Assembly (NCBI GenBank): GCA_013398015.1
Contig: VZRR01027746.1
Span: 62,001-126,000 of the forward strand
Direction: 5' to 3'
Source of the DNA: Oreocharis arfaki
Taxonomy: Eukaryota; Chordata; Aves; Passeriformes; Paramythiidae
Length of the DNA: 64,000 nucleotides
The position numbers were made by a program, and so were the translations under genes. Numbering within the stretch: the stretch's first letter is position 1; each line of letters opens with the position of its first letter. This document shows positions 1-11,830 of the stretch, in pieces. The notes beneath the pieces were generated by a model that saw nothing but the letters and a program-made list of their open reading frames with translations, was not told where the DNA came from and made no database searches.

Positions 1-2227
1 ACGACTAGTTCCCATTAACTAGGGAATTTACCTCAAATAATGGATGCTCTTGTTGGGATCCTTACGTTACCTCCATAAATGCTTGGCTGAATGCTCTGTT
101 CACTGAGCTGAGTCGAGCGGGTGAACAAGAACACATACAAGAAGCTAAGTGTCCTTAATAGCCAGTGGAGGAAGCTTTGGGGCACATTTCCACAAATATC
201 TTTCCCCTGAATATAGAGGAATTCTATGAAATTTAGCATCCTTTCAGTCTGTCTTGTTTTCTTTGGGACTGTTTCCTTTTGTACAAATGATTAGATATTC
301 CCAATGTGACACAGAGGAGCTGCCTTGAATTTTTAAATCCTTCCCTTGGTGGATTTTTTATACAGAGTAGAATAGCTCCAAGAGAGGTCACTGGGGGATA
401 ACAAATATAATAAAATCCACATTGGAATTGGGAGAGTCACTGGGCATAGAAGAATCTTGGGATCTCAGCAGAGATAACAGATCAGGCACATCTGGAACTT
501 GAACACGACTAGTAAAAAGCAGTACAAATATTTGTGCAAACAGTGATGGGTGGACAGGTGACAATCATTATTGACAAATGAAATCTCTGTATCATAACAC
601 ACAGCTCCATGAAAATATCAGGTCAGCGCAATAGCAGTCAAGAAAACAAATGTAATTCAATAAATTATTATGAAAAAAATAGCAAACAAAATGGAGAACT
701 TCATTATGCCCCTTTTTTGTAGAAATGTGTGGTACATGCACACCTGAATACTGTGTATAATTCTTCCTAGTGAAAACATTATAGCAGAATAAAAAAGGTC
801 TGGAGGTGTTTGGCGACAAGACCAAAGAACAAAGGTCAGCAGGGAGTGTATGTGTTGGCTGTAGTTCACTAGGGACAAACTGACTGCACAACTAAAGAGC
901 AGGAACACTGCAGATATGAAGCAATAGATTGAGAAACATAGAGGTATTGTGGTTATGCTCCATCCAAAAAACGCAGCTAATGGGAACTAAGTCAAAGAAT
1001 GATTTAGATGATAACCAAAAACTGAATTTTCGTTCATTAACTCGAGAATGCATATTGCTTTTCAGGCCCCTACGAATGCTAATGAATGAACGCCACCTAA
1101 ACATGAACTGACATCAACTTCAAGATTACCTTTTCCCCTCCCTCAAAGACATTAATATAAATACAGCTTATGTGGGGAGGGAAGTCAATGAAGATTTCAT
1201 CATAGCTTCTAGGACTGGTCAAGGACCTGAACCTGTCTTCTCCCTTGTTGGGACACGTATCGGGTAAGAACCTTATTCTGTGCACACAGAATGATTAGCT
1301 TTCATTTGTGATAGGAACTTGTCTGTATATCACTCCAAGTTCATTTCTGCAGTCAGAATACTATCAATGGCAATCTCTGAACAGCCCATCGCAGCCTTCG
1401 ACTATCACTGTGTTTGTTAGTATACAGAGCCATTCCATACACTGCTGAATGTGAGTCCTTTAGGGGCACTAGCAGCAGCTGGCAGCAGATAACAGAGTTG
1501 ACAAACCTGACAGTATTCCAAATAAAAGTGCAGGTGGTGTTGGTGCATGACCCTGAGTAAATTAGTTGAACCACACTCCAATACAGCGAGCTGTTCAGTG
1601 GGGTCTACATAATAGGGTGCTGACAGGCTGGTTGGGCACAAGGGTTTTGTCTTCCTTGGCCATGCTGATAGATTACAGCCCTCCAATATAAAGAGCTCAA
1701 GGAAAGCTGCCTTTCACCTGACAAGGTGTGTGACAAAAAATGTTGAAAAGTATCAAACTGTAGAAGGAATTTATAGAATAAATTATAGCTTTCCAGCCCA
1801 GGTAGGAGGCAAGTGAAAGGGTTATACAAAGATATATAGACTCATGTATGTCATGAAGTAAATGCATGGGAGATGCTTAGTATAAGAACTAAATAACATC
1901 CAACAAGAGAAGATGGTAGCATAGAAACCATTTCTTCATTCAGTGCATCTTCAGTACAGAGTATTCTTGATGATAAAAATTTACATGAGTTCAAACATGG
2001 AGTGCGTGAATCCACAGAATCAAAGAAAAACAATTGTGGAGTACTAAAACCAGATTTCCATCTTCTTCAAAACAGGCCTAGACATCTCCTTTCATTGAAC
2101 ACTGCACATCATTGGAAACTGCAGGAGGCAGTGTTTTAACCTACTTGTATTTTCGTGTTCTTTTCAGAATCTCACATAAATATCTTCCAATATCCATGTT
2201 GAAGTTTTGGTATTTATTCAGTTTTTG
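1..2227. other. AT-rich DNA, no gene seen
   Basis: I see no repeat family, RNA gene or credible coding sequence here. The open frames are short (largest about 99 codons at 592-891 on the minus strand), overlap each other on both strands and have no recognisable domain. The DNA reads like intron or intergenic sequence. Confidence 0.6.
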
Positions 2228-2345
2228 ATGTTAGAAACTGAGTCTCAGAGAGAGAAGTTGAATCCTCCAAGGTAACACACTCAATCAAGATCAGAGATAG
2301 GGAAAGAAATAACCATCTTCTGACTGTCATCTTAGTGCTTCATCT
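2228..2345 (+). repeat. Ancient CORE-SINE/MIR-like relic
   Basis: The order of motifs follows the MIR core and 3' part: GAAACTGAGTCTCAGAGAG, then a diverged stretch, then CCAAGGTAACACAC in place of CCAAGGTCACACAG, then a segment like the usual AAGTGGCAGAG, ending in a pyrimidine-rich TCTGACTGTC. This matches what is known of amniote MIR/CORE-SINEs in order and spacing, but it is very diverged. Such relics are sparse in birds. It could be chance similarity over the best 20 bases; a profile search would decide. Confidence 0.45.
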
Positions 2346-3216
2346 CTGAGATAGAAAGAAAGCCTTGACTCTTTAAAAGATCTCTAAACATGAGTAGATG
2401 CATTGAGTTTTTAAAATATAAATTTTAAAAAATCACTAACAGAATCTGTATGAGATAAAATGGGTTTTAAAAAATAATATGCTGCAGAGGGGAGAAGGTC
2501 TGACAGCAGGCATTATGCCTCATACGGTGTCTTGGAGTGTGTGTGCATTCTGCACACAAACGCTGTCACGTATTTCTCTCTGTTTGATTAGGCTCAGCTG
2601 GATGCAGTGTTCTTGATCGAGGTACAATACAAAGAAATGCTGTTTACTCTCCCTGGGAGAATAAAAGTGTCCTTTTCTTTCTTCCCCCTTTCTCTTTTCA
2701 GCAGGTTCCTAAGTGGTCTGAATAAATCCAAAGGCCTTGGATCCCTACTGTCTAGAGAAATCAAGCATGTGAGAATTTATGTCACCATACTATGGTATGA
2801 GAAGATGCAGTCATAATTATTCAATAAGATCCCCAGATTTCTTCCTTTGTATACAGTAGTTTTACACCACTCTAAGTAGGACAAAAGGCCTTCTCATAAC
2901 AAACAATGTGAAGATAATGACTAGCTATATGAACACTAAATCCTCGTTTCCATAATCTGAATGAAAATGTCTACACCCTGTTTTTAATAATTTCACTCTG
3001 CTGAGCACTGAAAGGTCTGCATTCATGATGAGGTAAAAGAGAAGGCAATTTCCTAGAAGTATGAAGGGAAGGAAAAGCGCTTTACTCTTATTATCCTTTT
3101 TGAACACAGACACTTTTGGTTTTGTTTAAGATACCACCAAGAAGGAAGATATTCCAAAAAGGAAAAAAAAGGATGAAAGACACAGCACTGTCTTCCAGAC
3201 GCATCTATTGAAATAA
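2346..3216. other. AT-rich DNA, no gene seen
   Basis: No gene or clear repeat is visible. Short A/T-rich runs near 2400-2480 are low complexity only. The 69-codon frame at 2607-2816 has no domain and no supporting splice context. Confidence 0.55.
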
Positions 3217-3785
3217 ATCACAGAATCACAGAATCATAGAATGTTAAGGGCTGGAAGGGACCTTAAAGATCATCTAGTTCCAACCCCTCTGCCATGGGCA
3301 GGGGCGCATCCCACTAGACCATGTTGCTCAGGGCCTTGTCCAAACAGGCCTTGAACATTGCCTGGGATAGAGCATCCACACCTCTGAGCAACCTTTTCTA
3401 GCATCTCACCATCCTCACAGTAAAGAATTTCTTCCTAATGTCCAGCCTAAATTTCCCCTCTTTCAGTTTGTACCCATTATTTTTTGTCCTATCTCTACAG
3501 TTCCTGACAAAGAGTCCCTCTCTGGCCTCCCTGTAAGGACCCCTTCAAATGCTGGAAGGTTGCTACAAGGTCTCCACACAAGTTTCTCTTCTCCAAGCTG
3601 AACAGCTGTGGGGCTTCAATTCTCTTCTGGACTTGCTCCAACAGTTCTATGTCCTTGTCATGTGGGGACACCAGAACTGGATGCAATACTCTGGGTAGGA
3701 TCTCACAACAGCAGAGTAGAGGGGAAGAATAACCTCCTTCGACCCGCTGGCCATGCTCATGAATGAAGCAGGCTGTATTGTTCTA
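3217..3785 (-). repeat. CR1 LINE fragment, 3' end at left
   Basis: On the plus strand the element opens with tandem ATCACAGA/ATCATAGA units, the reverse complement of the avian CR1 tail, then CTGGAAGGGACCTTAAAGATC, the reverse of the conserved CR1 3' end. Going right the sequence runs back through the 3' UTR into the end of ORF2. The minus frame at 3495-3686 still reads HDKDIELLEQVQKR and LFSLEKR, typical of the region just after the CR1 reverse transcriptase. It is 5' truncated near 3785, as most CR1 copies are. The frame is a remnant, not a gene. Confidence 0.92.
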
Positions 3786-6700
3786 CTGACTTAGACTCAT
3801 GCTGTTGTTATTTAACGTTCACGTTTGTGTAAATAAATGTCTTCACTTAACAATAAGGTGATCCACTGCAGTATCACTTGTATAACTGCCCATTTTACAG
3901 TGTGAGTGGCAATCAGTTTACAACACAAAGCGCTGACCCCTTGGCATTATCACGGCAATATCCTCAGTAAAAATCACAGAGCTTACCTTTTCCTCCCACA
4001 ATAGCACAAGGCAATCTCTGAATGTCCTCATTGCTGTTATCTTATTTGCTATGTTTGCTAAGGGCATAAATCCAAGCACCTAATCTACTCTCTAAATGTT
4101 TTAATTCCGTTACTTTTATGGTTATTTTTCAAGCTGATCAGCTCTATTTTCATGGAGATAGTTCAGTTAACACATTCACATTTAGCTCTTACAGTCCCTC
4201 TGCTGGAAAGAAAATACTTTTCAACTACGGCTCTAGTCTTAGTTGTTTACAAGTATGCAGAGAGTGAAGCTAGGAAAATGCTGTTGTGGTTTTACCTACA
4301 TTTTAAAAATGAGTTTTACTGAGTTTGGGAATATTTACAACTTGTTCACAAATATAAATGCTCATCCATTCCTCTCATTCTGCTTCCATATTTTACCAAT
4401 CAGTTTAGAAAGATGGGCAGGAGTCAACATTTTCCTTTCATAAAGAACCCCAATATTAAAATAAAAAACCAAAAAACAACAACAACAAAAAAACCCAACA
4501 AAACCCCATCTCCCCCTCCCATAAACTGAAACTTGACCATGAAGATAAATTCAAAATATCCTGAGAAAATTAAGTAAACATGATATGATAAAATAGGAAA
4601 AGAAAATACCCTATATGCATAATGATAATCTTACCTCTATTTTTTCGCATTTCTGTAATGGAAATATCTCAGTAAAAATAGTAAAAATATTATTAAAATA
4701 ACAAACTCAGATTTCTTCCATTGAAAAAAATTACCAAACTATGTTCCTGTTAGATACTTCTACAGATAAAACTGCATTTGTTAAATGAAAAACAGTTCTA
4801 TCTAAAGTATCTCATCAGGAGTTGACTGCCTGTTCTGTAGAATTAGCAGTGGAATTGTAGGAAGATGATGCCTCATTGAGGCCTTGTTCTTGCACACCCC
4901 AAAGACATACAGGAGCCTTCTCTCAGGTGGGGGAAAAAAACGACCTAAGCCATACAAAGGCCACAACACAGACTAAAGGGAATCCAAGCCTATCAGAAGA
5001 GCGAAAAATTAGAACCTTACTGTTTGTTTTTGTCCTCACTGATCTGAGAGTGTAAAAGCTCATGCACTTTACTATGTTGAAGAATACTTCCTCCAAAGAG
5101 GGAAAAATAATTTTACCAATTTCTACTCTCTCTCTTCATTTTTAATTGCATTTCTCAATATGTATCTCAATATCTCTTTCTGTACCTTGTAATTTAAACA
5201 AAAATAAACAATGAATAAAGGATGATTGCACAGACACTCTTGTAACTCACTCTGTGTTTTAAAACAGTACACTCTGTCTTCAGCTATTCTTCAGCTATCC
5301 CTCTGGATAAGGGCTACTGAAAGAGTCAGTGCCAAGTATACATGAATCCCACCCTCCTTCAGTTCTGAGGTCCAGTTCATCCTGCTGAAATGTACTCAGG
5401 CACTTTTTGAGTAACAGCATTACACAAGTAAGAGAAACAGGAGCTGGTAAATAATGCATTAAATCAAAATTAAAAGAGGAAAAAGAGGAATCTAGGTTAC
5501 CAGAAGGCTGAGCTGTCAACAGCTTGACCAGCCATTTGGAGCAGACGGAGACCTTCCTGGCTTCTGAAGGAGTAACAGAAACTGCAGTAACTGTAGTCTG
5601 GCAGCCTGGGGAAGATGCTGAGAGCCAGAAAGCTTGGGTCTGTTTCTTAACTGGCAAAGGGCCTTCTGCTCTTTCACACCCAAATTGATTGTGAAGACAG
5701 AAAAAAACCCAGCTGAAACAGATCCACTTTCATGAAAACTTACAGTATCAAAGAATGTCTGATTTCTTGAAGAGTTTCCAGGCAGCTCCATTTGGGAAAG
5801 ACAAGCCATAGCTATATTTCCTTCTTACAGGGAAATATCTGAAGGGGTTTGTTAACCTCCTATATCACACTGCAGTAGCACATTACTTTCACAGTAGTTC
5901 TGAACAATAACAGGCTATCTCTGAATGTCTGACTGACGCACCTTGACCTGAATTAGAACTTCTAGTCACAGACTTACAGGCAGCATGAGGGGATTTGACT
6001 CTGATCCAAAAGAATCAGTTTGAAAGAAGATGAAGTGTATGGCAGACTCACACAGGAAGAAATTGAAAAGCTGGGGCAATTCTCCCCAGCCAATCCAGAG
6101 GTGGATATAATCACTCTGAAGTTTTGGCAATTTTTCTTCACTGGTACTGGTGCAGTTGCAATACTGCAAACTAAAAATTTTAGGTTTTATGTTAAGAGGG
6201 AGTAATAACTTGACTATACAATTTTGCACATACTTTGCAATGAAGTTAGACTCCATAGGAATCTAATACTTCTTGACTTGTTGTCAACATTTTTATTCTT
6301 TTTCTGACATTAATACCTGCCACCATGTCTATATCAACTCCTTAGCTTAAGATATTTTTCCTTTTGTTGGGATTCTGAGTTCTTAATTTCTATCACTATA
6401 TGCCAAACTTTGAGACTTGCTTTCTGCTTTCTAACTTGTAATCTTTATAGTTTATCACAATGCTTTCTCTTTTAAAAACTCATCCATAAGTAGAGACATT
6501 CAATATAAACTATAAATTGTCTTTATATAAATGCAAAATTAAATTAACAAAACATTTTGTTCCTCCTATCAGTATTTCTGACAGAAATGTTTTTCATAGC
6601 AGTAATGTGGAACAACTTCATGTTCAGTGGTGAAATTAGAATGGCACAAATTCAGTCTGGGACTGAGCTTTTAAGCAGTCAGTATTTCTGCCAATGCTTT

Positions 6701-7379
6701 TGGCAGCAGCTGCCTAGCTTCACTGTACAGGCCTGATATGATCTGAGCGTGCAGAATGATTTTTTTTTCTTCCCTCTTTTTTAATTCATTGTTGAAACAC
6801 AGGAGCAATTTCATTGGGATTAGTGTGAAGGATTACTGAGCTTGTTAAATTGCGGTGGACAAATAGACTATATTGATTTCACAACTGAAAGTTAAAAATA
6901 TAGAAACGTTTACTCAAAATCAAGAGGTTTGGAAAGCAGAGCAATAGTTCATGTGGACACACAAGAATAGAAAGAAACCTTTATTCTGAAGATGAAGATA
7001 ATTTTGTTCAATCGCAATCTCTTGTTCTCAACTTTGCAAGGGCAATAAAACTACCTCAAACCTCCTAAGTATGTGATGTGAGTGCATATATAGAAAATAA
7101 TTGCGCAAGTGGATACCAGAGGAGGATTTTTCTTTACCTAGCCATTTGGTCTTATATTTGGTCTTCAGTAGAGATAATTAATGTTAAGTTTTGAGGCAAC
7201 AAAAATAGTGTCATGGATAAATATTGTGCAAAAAGAAATGGCTAAACTAGAGAAGCAACTGAACTTCTTTGAGTAGAGCTGTTTAATTTCAAGATGGGGG
7301 CAAGGTGGGTGGGGGTTGACAGTGAGAGTGACATCTATCTGCATGGATGCCTGATAAGAGGGTAGCAAAGAAGATGGAG
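3786..7379. other. Unique AT-rich DNA, no gene seen
   Basis: There is an A/C-rich low-complexity patch at about 4458-4506. Overlapping minus-strand frames at 5295-5657 (120 codons) and 5516-5809 (97 codons) lack a domain, a consistent frame or clear splice sites. The plus frame at 6020-6205 reads GRLTQEEIEKLGQF but has no recognised family or splice sites. I treat all of these as chance. Confidence 0.5.
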
Positions 7380-7644
7380 TCAGATTCTCTCAGCGGTACC
7401 CTACAAAAGAACAGGAAGCAATGAGTAAAAAGACTTCAAATAAGGGTGGTCAAACGTAACAGGTTACTTAGAGGTATTTTTGGGACTTTGGATTTGGCAA
7501 TCTCCTTTCTTACAGCTATTCAAAACAGAACTGGATGAACACCTCAGCAGTCTGCGAAGGGTCAGTCTTCCTCTCTGAAGAGGGAGGCTGGACTAGAGGA
7601 TCTCCGGAGGTGCCCACCAATATCAATATTCTAAGATTTCTGTG
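7380..7644 (+). repeat. CR1 LINE fragment (3' UTR)
   Basis: Towards the right end the sequence reads GGCTGGACTAGAGGATCTCC followed by GGAGGTGCCCACCAA and a decayed ATTCTAAGATTTCTGTG tail, the standard CR1 3' terminus in plus orientation. The left part matches the preceding UTR only loosely (CTATTCAAAACAGAACTGGA). The element is old, short and 5' truncated. Confidence 0.8.
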
Positions 7645-8466
7645 AAAACATCTGAACAATTTTTTCAACTTTCTGCCCCCAGAGAGAGTCTTTTGCATAT
7701 TCATAACCACATCAGCCTGGATTTGTTGAAAAAGGCAATAAGAGCAAGCTCAGGCCATGACATAGGTGGTGTTCTCCTGTAGCTTGTCTGGCTTCATTGT
7801 GGCTTTGCTTATTAAATTGTTAAGGGATACTAAAGACACAGTATTGAGATCAATACTTGCAAGTTCATTGGCAATTCTGCCCTGAAAGACTGCTTCATCA
7901 CTCCTTTTTAAAAACTTCTGTACATTCTTTGCCTTTGAATGGGAGAACCAGGTTTAGTATTAAAGCACTTATCTAAATAAGCACCTTTACTACCAGGTTC
8001 ATGGTTTATTTAGGCACTCATAGAGTTGAACAGTGACAGCTCAAATGCTTCCTAGCTAGTGCAGATCTCAACAGTAATTTTGTAATAGACATACATGCAA
8101 GTATCGGGGTGCATCTGCCTGTGTTCTCATATGTATTCATACGTGTGTTATACTTGGAGATAGCTACCAAAGTCACCACAGAGGTCTACTGCACAAACAG
8201 AGCTTGAAAGAACCCTTTAACGTGTTCATGTGTTAGCAAAAAACCAAACCATCCAACCAAAAAAAAAAAATGTAAATTTATTGCAAAGTATATCTTACTG
8301 CAAGCTATAATTCAGAGGTAATTTTGCTAAGAGTTTCCCACAGGCATCAGGCAATTCAAGATGATGAAAGTTCACAAATATTACAAGGTTCTTGGCAATA
8401 TTTTTTTTTCAATTTCATATGTGCAGAAACTAGCTATTTTCATGTTTGTTAGTGCTATCTGGATAA
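7645..8466. other. Unique DNA, no gene seen
   Basis: No gene or repeat family was recognised. There is a short poly-A run near 8260. Confidence 0.5.
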
Positions 8467-8995
8467 CGAATCACAGAGTCATAGAACATGCTGGAAGGCA
8501 CCCGCAAGCATCATGGAGTCCAACTGCTCCCCTGCGCAGCACTATCCCCAAGAGTCACACCACGTGCCTGAGAGCATTGTCCAAACACTTCCTGAGCTCT
8601 GTCAGGCTGGTGCTGTGACCACTTTCCTGAGGAGCAGAAGAGACTGACTGGCTAAAATGTCCTTTCAGGTAGTCGTAATGAGCAATAAGGGGCCCTTGAG
8701 CCTCCTTTCCTCCAGGTTAACAATCCCAACACCCTCAGCAGATCCTTATAAGATTTGTGCTTCAGACTCTTCAACAGTTCTATTCCCCTTCTCTGGACAT
8801 GCCCCAGCATATCAATGGCTTTCTTGTAGTGAGTGGCCCAGAACTGAACACAGGATTCCAGGTGTGGCCTCATCAGTGATGAATACAGGAGGACAATCAC
8901 TTCCCTGGTCCTGCTGGCATTACTATCTTTGATACAAGTCAAGATGTCATTGGCCTTCTTGGCCACTTGGGCACAGTGCCAGACCCCCTGGTCTC
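8467..8995 (-). repeat. CR1 LINE fragment with RT C-terminal remnant
   Basis: The element starts at the left with ATCACAGAGTCATAGAACATGCTGGAAGG, read here as the reversed CR1 3' end. Inside it, the minus frame 8652-8966 (104 codons) keeps RPHLESCVQFWA, a change of one residue from the usual CR1 motif, plus HVQRRGIELLKSL and YKDLLRVLGL. This is the region at the end of the CR1 reverse transcriptase. The open frame is long enough to look like a gene but lacks the YADD catalytic core, the endonuclease and a start. It is a 5'-truncated dead copy. Confidence 0.92.
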
Positions 8996-10529
8996 ATTTG
9001 GAAGAATGAAAAATTATACCCTCCTTTCAGTGCGCTAGTCATTAAATTTAGAACACTTTCCCTCTAGAATGTTTTTTGGTACTCATTACATTATTTCTGG
9101 AGTGTGGCCCATAGTCAGCTGGAGATTGGAAGGGTTCTATCACATAGAATGATCTGCCACTGGTGATTTAGTCAACCGATAAAAGTAAAATATGTATATT
9201 TTAAGCCTCTCACCCTGGCAAAGCCACATTTGAAATTAATGCTGTAACAGCTAAAGCACTACATAAAAACCTGACCAGGGGCACTGTTTCTCCTGTTCAG
9301 CTATGAGCTCAGATGAAAAGCATGAGCAGCATGTAGCTGCTCAGTGAAATTGTAAGGGGACTTATTTAGAGAAAATTAGAAAGATTATGGATATTGCTGT
9401 CATATGCATAGACACAATTGCTAGCAACCGTATTGAAATGTTTCTGTTCTAAACACTTACAATAAATCTCTACTGGTTAGTTCTATGATTCTTCAGAAAA
9501 GGCAACTCTTTTTTCTAAACCGCCTTATTCTTCTCTGGCATTACCAACACAGCAAGTCCAAAATTTGTGAATCTACCAATGTACCAACTGCTATAAAACA
9601 TCTAAAGCATTTGGTTTACCGGTGATATGCTTCTGTGAAAGGATTCAGACAGCAATGTTTCTCATGTCTTGGTTCTAAATCAGCCTCCCAGGAACTGACA
9701 CCAATCTTCAAGTTATAAAAATCTATAAACATCAAAGGAAATCCAGGCAAACAATGGCTAAGTAGTGATTATATTGCTTCTGAAGTGTACTAGGGTAATA
9801 TCTGACCTAGAACATGGGCACAGGGATTGCTGTACTCTTGTCTTCCTTGCACATTTTATGCCGCAACCTTTCCCTTTTCTTTGCATCAAACGCTTATCAT
9901 TTGTGAATTTCCTGTTCTCCTAGAAAGTTATGTTTTGCTGGTCTGCATCAGTTGAACTCTTATATGTATCACATGAAATGTATGTTCATAGTACATGAAT
10001 ATGGAAAATAGGCTGGAAATACTCTAAATAAGAATAATGTATGGATAAATGGCTAGTGAGTAATAAACAGCAATACAACAGATATTTGGACAGATCTGAC
10101 ATTCAAGTATCAAACAGCTGCCAATGAATCTATTATCTGATACAATGATGCTTATGCATGATAAAATGTAGAGAAATTTATCTTGTAAGTTTTATAAAGG
10201 TTCTGTTCTAATATGAAGGTTAATTATTTTATCTTACAGTTACTACAGTTACAGTTACAGTTTCTGATTTTTCGGGGAGGGAAAAACATGAAAATCTGTG
10301 AAAAATGACCAAAGGAAATGTCACATCTTGAAACAGTAAAAAAGGAGAGGGAAAAAAAAAAAGGCAGCAACTACTGAAGAAAGGGCAGATAAAGATGCTG
10401 CAGGCAGCTGTCAAGTTTAGTTATCCAGGACCTTTCAAACATATCATAGCACTCCAAAATCTGGATTTCTGTACACTTCTGTGATCCTGTTATCTTGTTT
10501 GGATAACACTTTTATCTGAACTACACATG
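8996..10529. other. Unique AT-rich DNA, no gene seen
   Basis: Nothing recognisable. A small TTACAG/ACAGTT repeat sits at about 10236-10262 and a purine run at about 10337-10366, just left of the CpG island. Confidence 0.5.
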
Positions 10530-10930
10530 AGTAGGAAGGCAGCGCTCGAACACGCCGAGCGAGGCGATGATCACAGGGAGCCCCTGTGCCGGGAGCGTCC
10601 CCCCGCAGCCGCCCCCGCGGCACATCCCGGCGGCCGCAGCGCTGTCCCGCGGCTGCCCCAGGCACAGCACGGACCCGCAGCGGCGGGAGAGCCCTCCCTG
10701 GGGACGGGTACTGCTCCCGGGACACCTCCTGGGACCGAGTACCCTCACCTTGCCCCCCGCGAGTGACTATTTTTTTCTCCCCTGGATACCCGTGAGTGAT
10801 CCTTGCACCCTCTGGATGTTGCACACCCTGTGACGACTCCGCGTTAAGGAGAAGGAAGCACTCAAGGTTCGTAAATGCTCGTGGTCGAAAGCAGCATCAC
10901 AACCCGAGTGTCCGCAAACTACCAGAAAGT
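10530..10930. promoter_or_regulatory. CpG island, candidate promoter / first exon
   Basis: About 27 CpG dinucleotides fall within 10541-10770, including CCGCGG twice and CGGCGGCCGC, whereas the DNA on both sides has almost none. CpGs continue more thinly to about 10915. Short CpG islands of this kind usually mark promoters with 5' exons in vertebrates. Strong donor motifs exist on both strands: CCC/GTGAGT on plus at 10790/10791 and AAG/GTGAGG on minus near 10752, so direction is not fixed. A TATATAAG box lies downstream at 10987-10994. Overlapping GC-rich frames on both strands (up to 126 codons) are expected from composition and are not called genes. It may serve a lncRNA or the first exon of a distant gene. 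Confidence 0.55.
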
Positions 10931-11054
10931 TTTGTTAGCAAATTATACACTTGGCTTGGAAATTTGAATATTAGTCTCTGGCATGCTATATAAGCACATG
11001 GCAGTGAGTCTTGGATAAAGGTGTAAGGTGAAGAGGAAGAGAGAAAAAAATATT

Positions 11055-11157
11055 GGGGGGGGGGGGGGGGAGGGAGGCAGGATGAAAAAGAAAATAAAAG
11101 AGGAAAGAAAAAAAGATAAAAGAAGAAAAGGAGAAAAAGAAAAGAAGAAAGAAAATA
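11055..11157 (+). repeat. G16 run plus purine tract
   Basis: Sixteen consecutive G (11055-11070) are followed by AGGGAGG and then by roughly 80 bases that are almost entirely A and G. On the plus strand this could form a G-quadruplex, and the mirror-like purine tract could form triplex DNA. Frames translating it give only low-complexity F/L/S peptides on the minus strand and are not genes. Confidence 0.85.
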
Positions 11158-11164
11158 ATCAGTT

Positions 11165-11830
11165 CTGGTTTCAACATTGATCCAGCTGATTTCACCTGGT
11201 TTCAGCATGAATCTAGCTGATGTGATGTCCAAGGTCTTGCGGTGGCCAACTGCATTTGGGGGGTGGTACCTTGTTATGTACAGGCGTCTCTGCCCCAAAG
11301 ATAGGTTTTCTACTTTCTATGCAAATTAGTTATGTGCAGTCCATTCTTGCCAGCCTTTCTGGATGGGTCTGAGGGCTTCAGGGGTCCTTGGTGGTCTTAT
11401 CCTGCCTTATAGTCCATGCCTATCTCTTGGCCTCCTTCCTGCACATGTGCTGTACTGTGTTGTGCTTATCTCCAGGAACTATAAGAAGGATGTTTGTCCC
11501 AGAAGTTGCTGTCCTATCTCCACATGGCGCCCCTTCTCCAGCCAATTTTTTTTCTTTCTCGTGGCATGTTGCTACCAACAGCCCTTGGTTATTATCAACA
11601 ATTCTTCTCTGTTGTTGCCAACACGGAGGTTGGCTCCACAGCCATCCAGTATCAGTGTTTGAGACATGCACAATAGCCCCTTATCTTTCGGGATTCTCCA
11701 AACCCACCTTCTGGCTACTCCTGAGAAAGACCCCTCCTGAGGGGATGTGTGTGTGTGCGTGCACCTTGGGTCAGTGTCTGAGCAGTAACAATGTCCCTGG
11801 AACAGAGCCCATAACTTGTTAAATGGCGTT
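11165..11830. other. Unclassified repeat-like segment, possible LTR remnant
   Basis: The left edge has two copies of a 26-bp unit (11165-11190 and 11196-11221) starting CTGGTTTCA and ending CTGAT, about 85 percent alike. The rest is GC-elevated compared with the flanks. Read on the minus strand it holds short TATA-like boxes (ACTATAAGG, TTATAG) and a GACCACCAAGGACCCCTGAAG stretch that recalls ERV-L type LTRs. No TG..CA ends or target duplication could be fixed. Frames of up to 144 codons (11388-11822, plus) show no domain. Confidence 0.3.

Noticed and set aside
5295..5809. Two overlapping minus-strand frames of 120 and 97 codons
   Set aside because: They overlap in different phases and neither shows a protein family; length is within chance expectation for the window.
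8652..8966. 104-codon minus-strand ORF resembling a protein
   Set aside because: It is the C-terminal reverse-transcriptase remnant of a 5'-truncated CR1, not a host gene.
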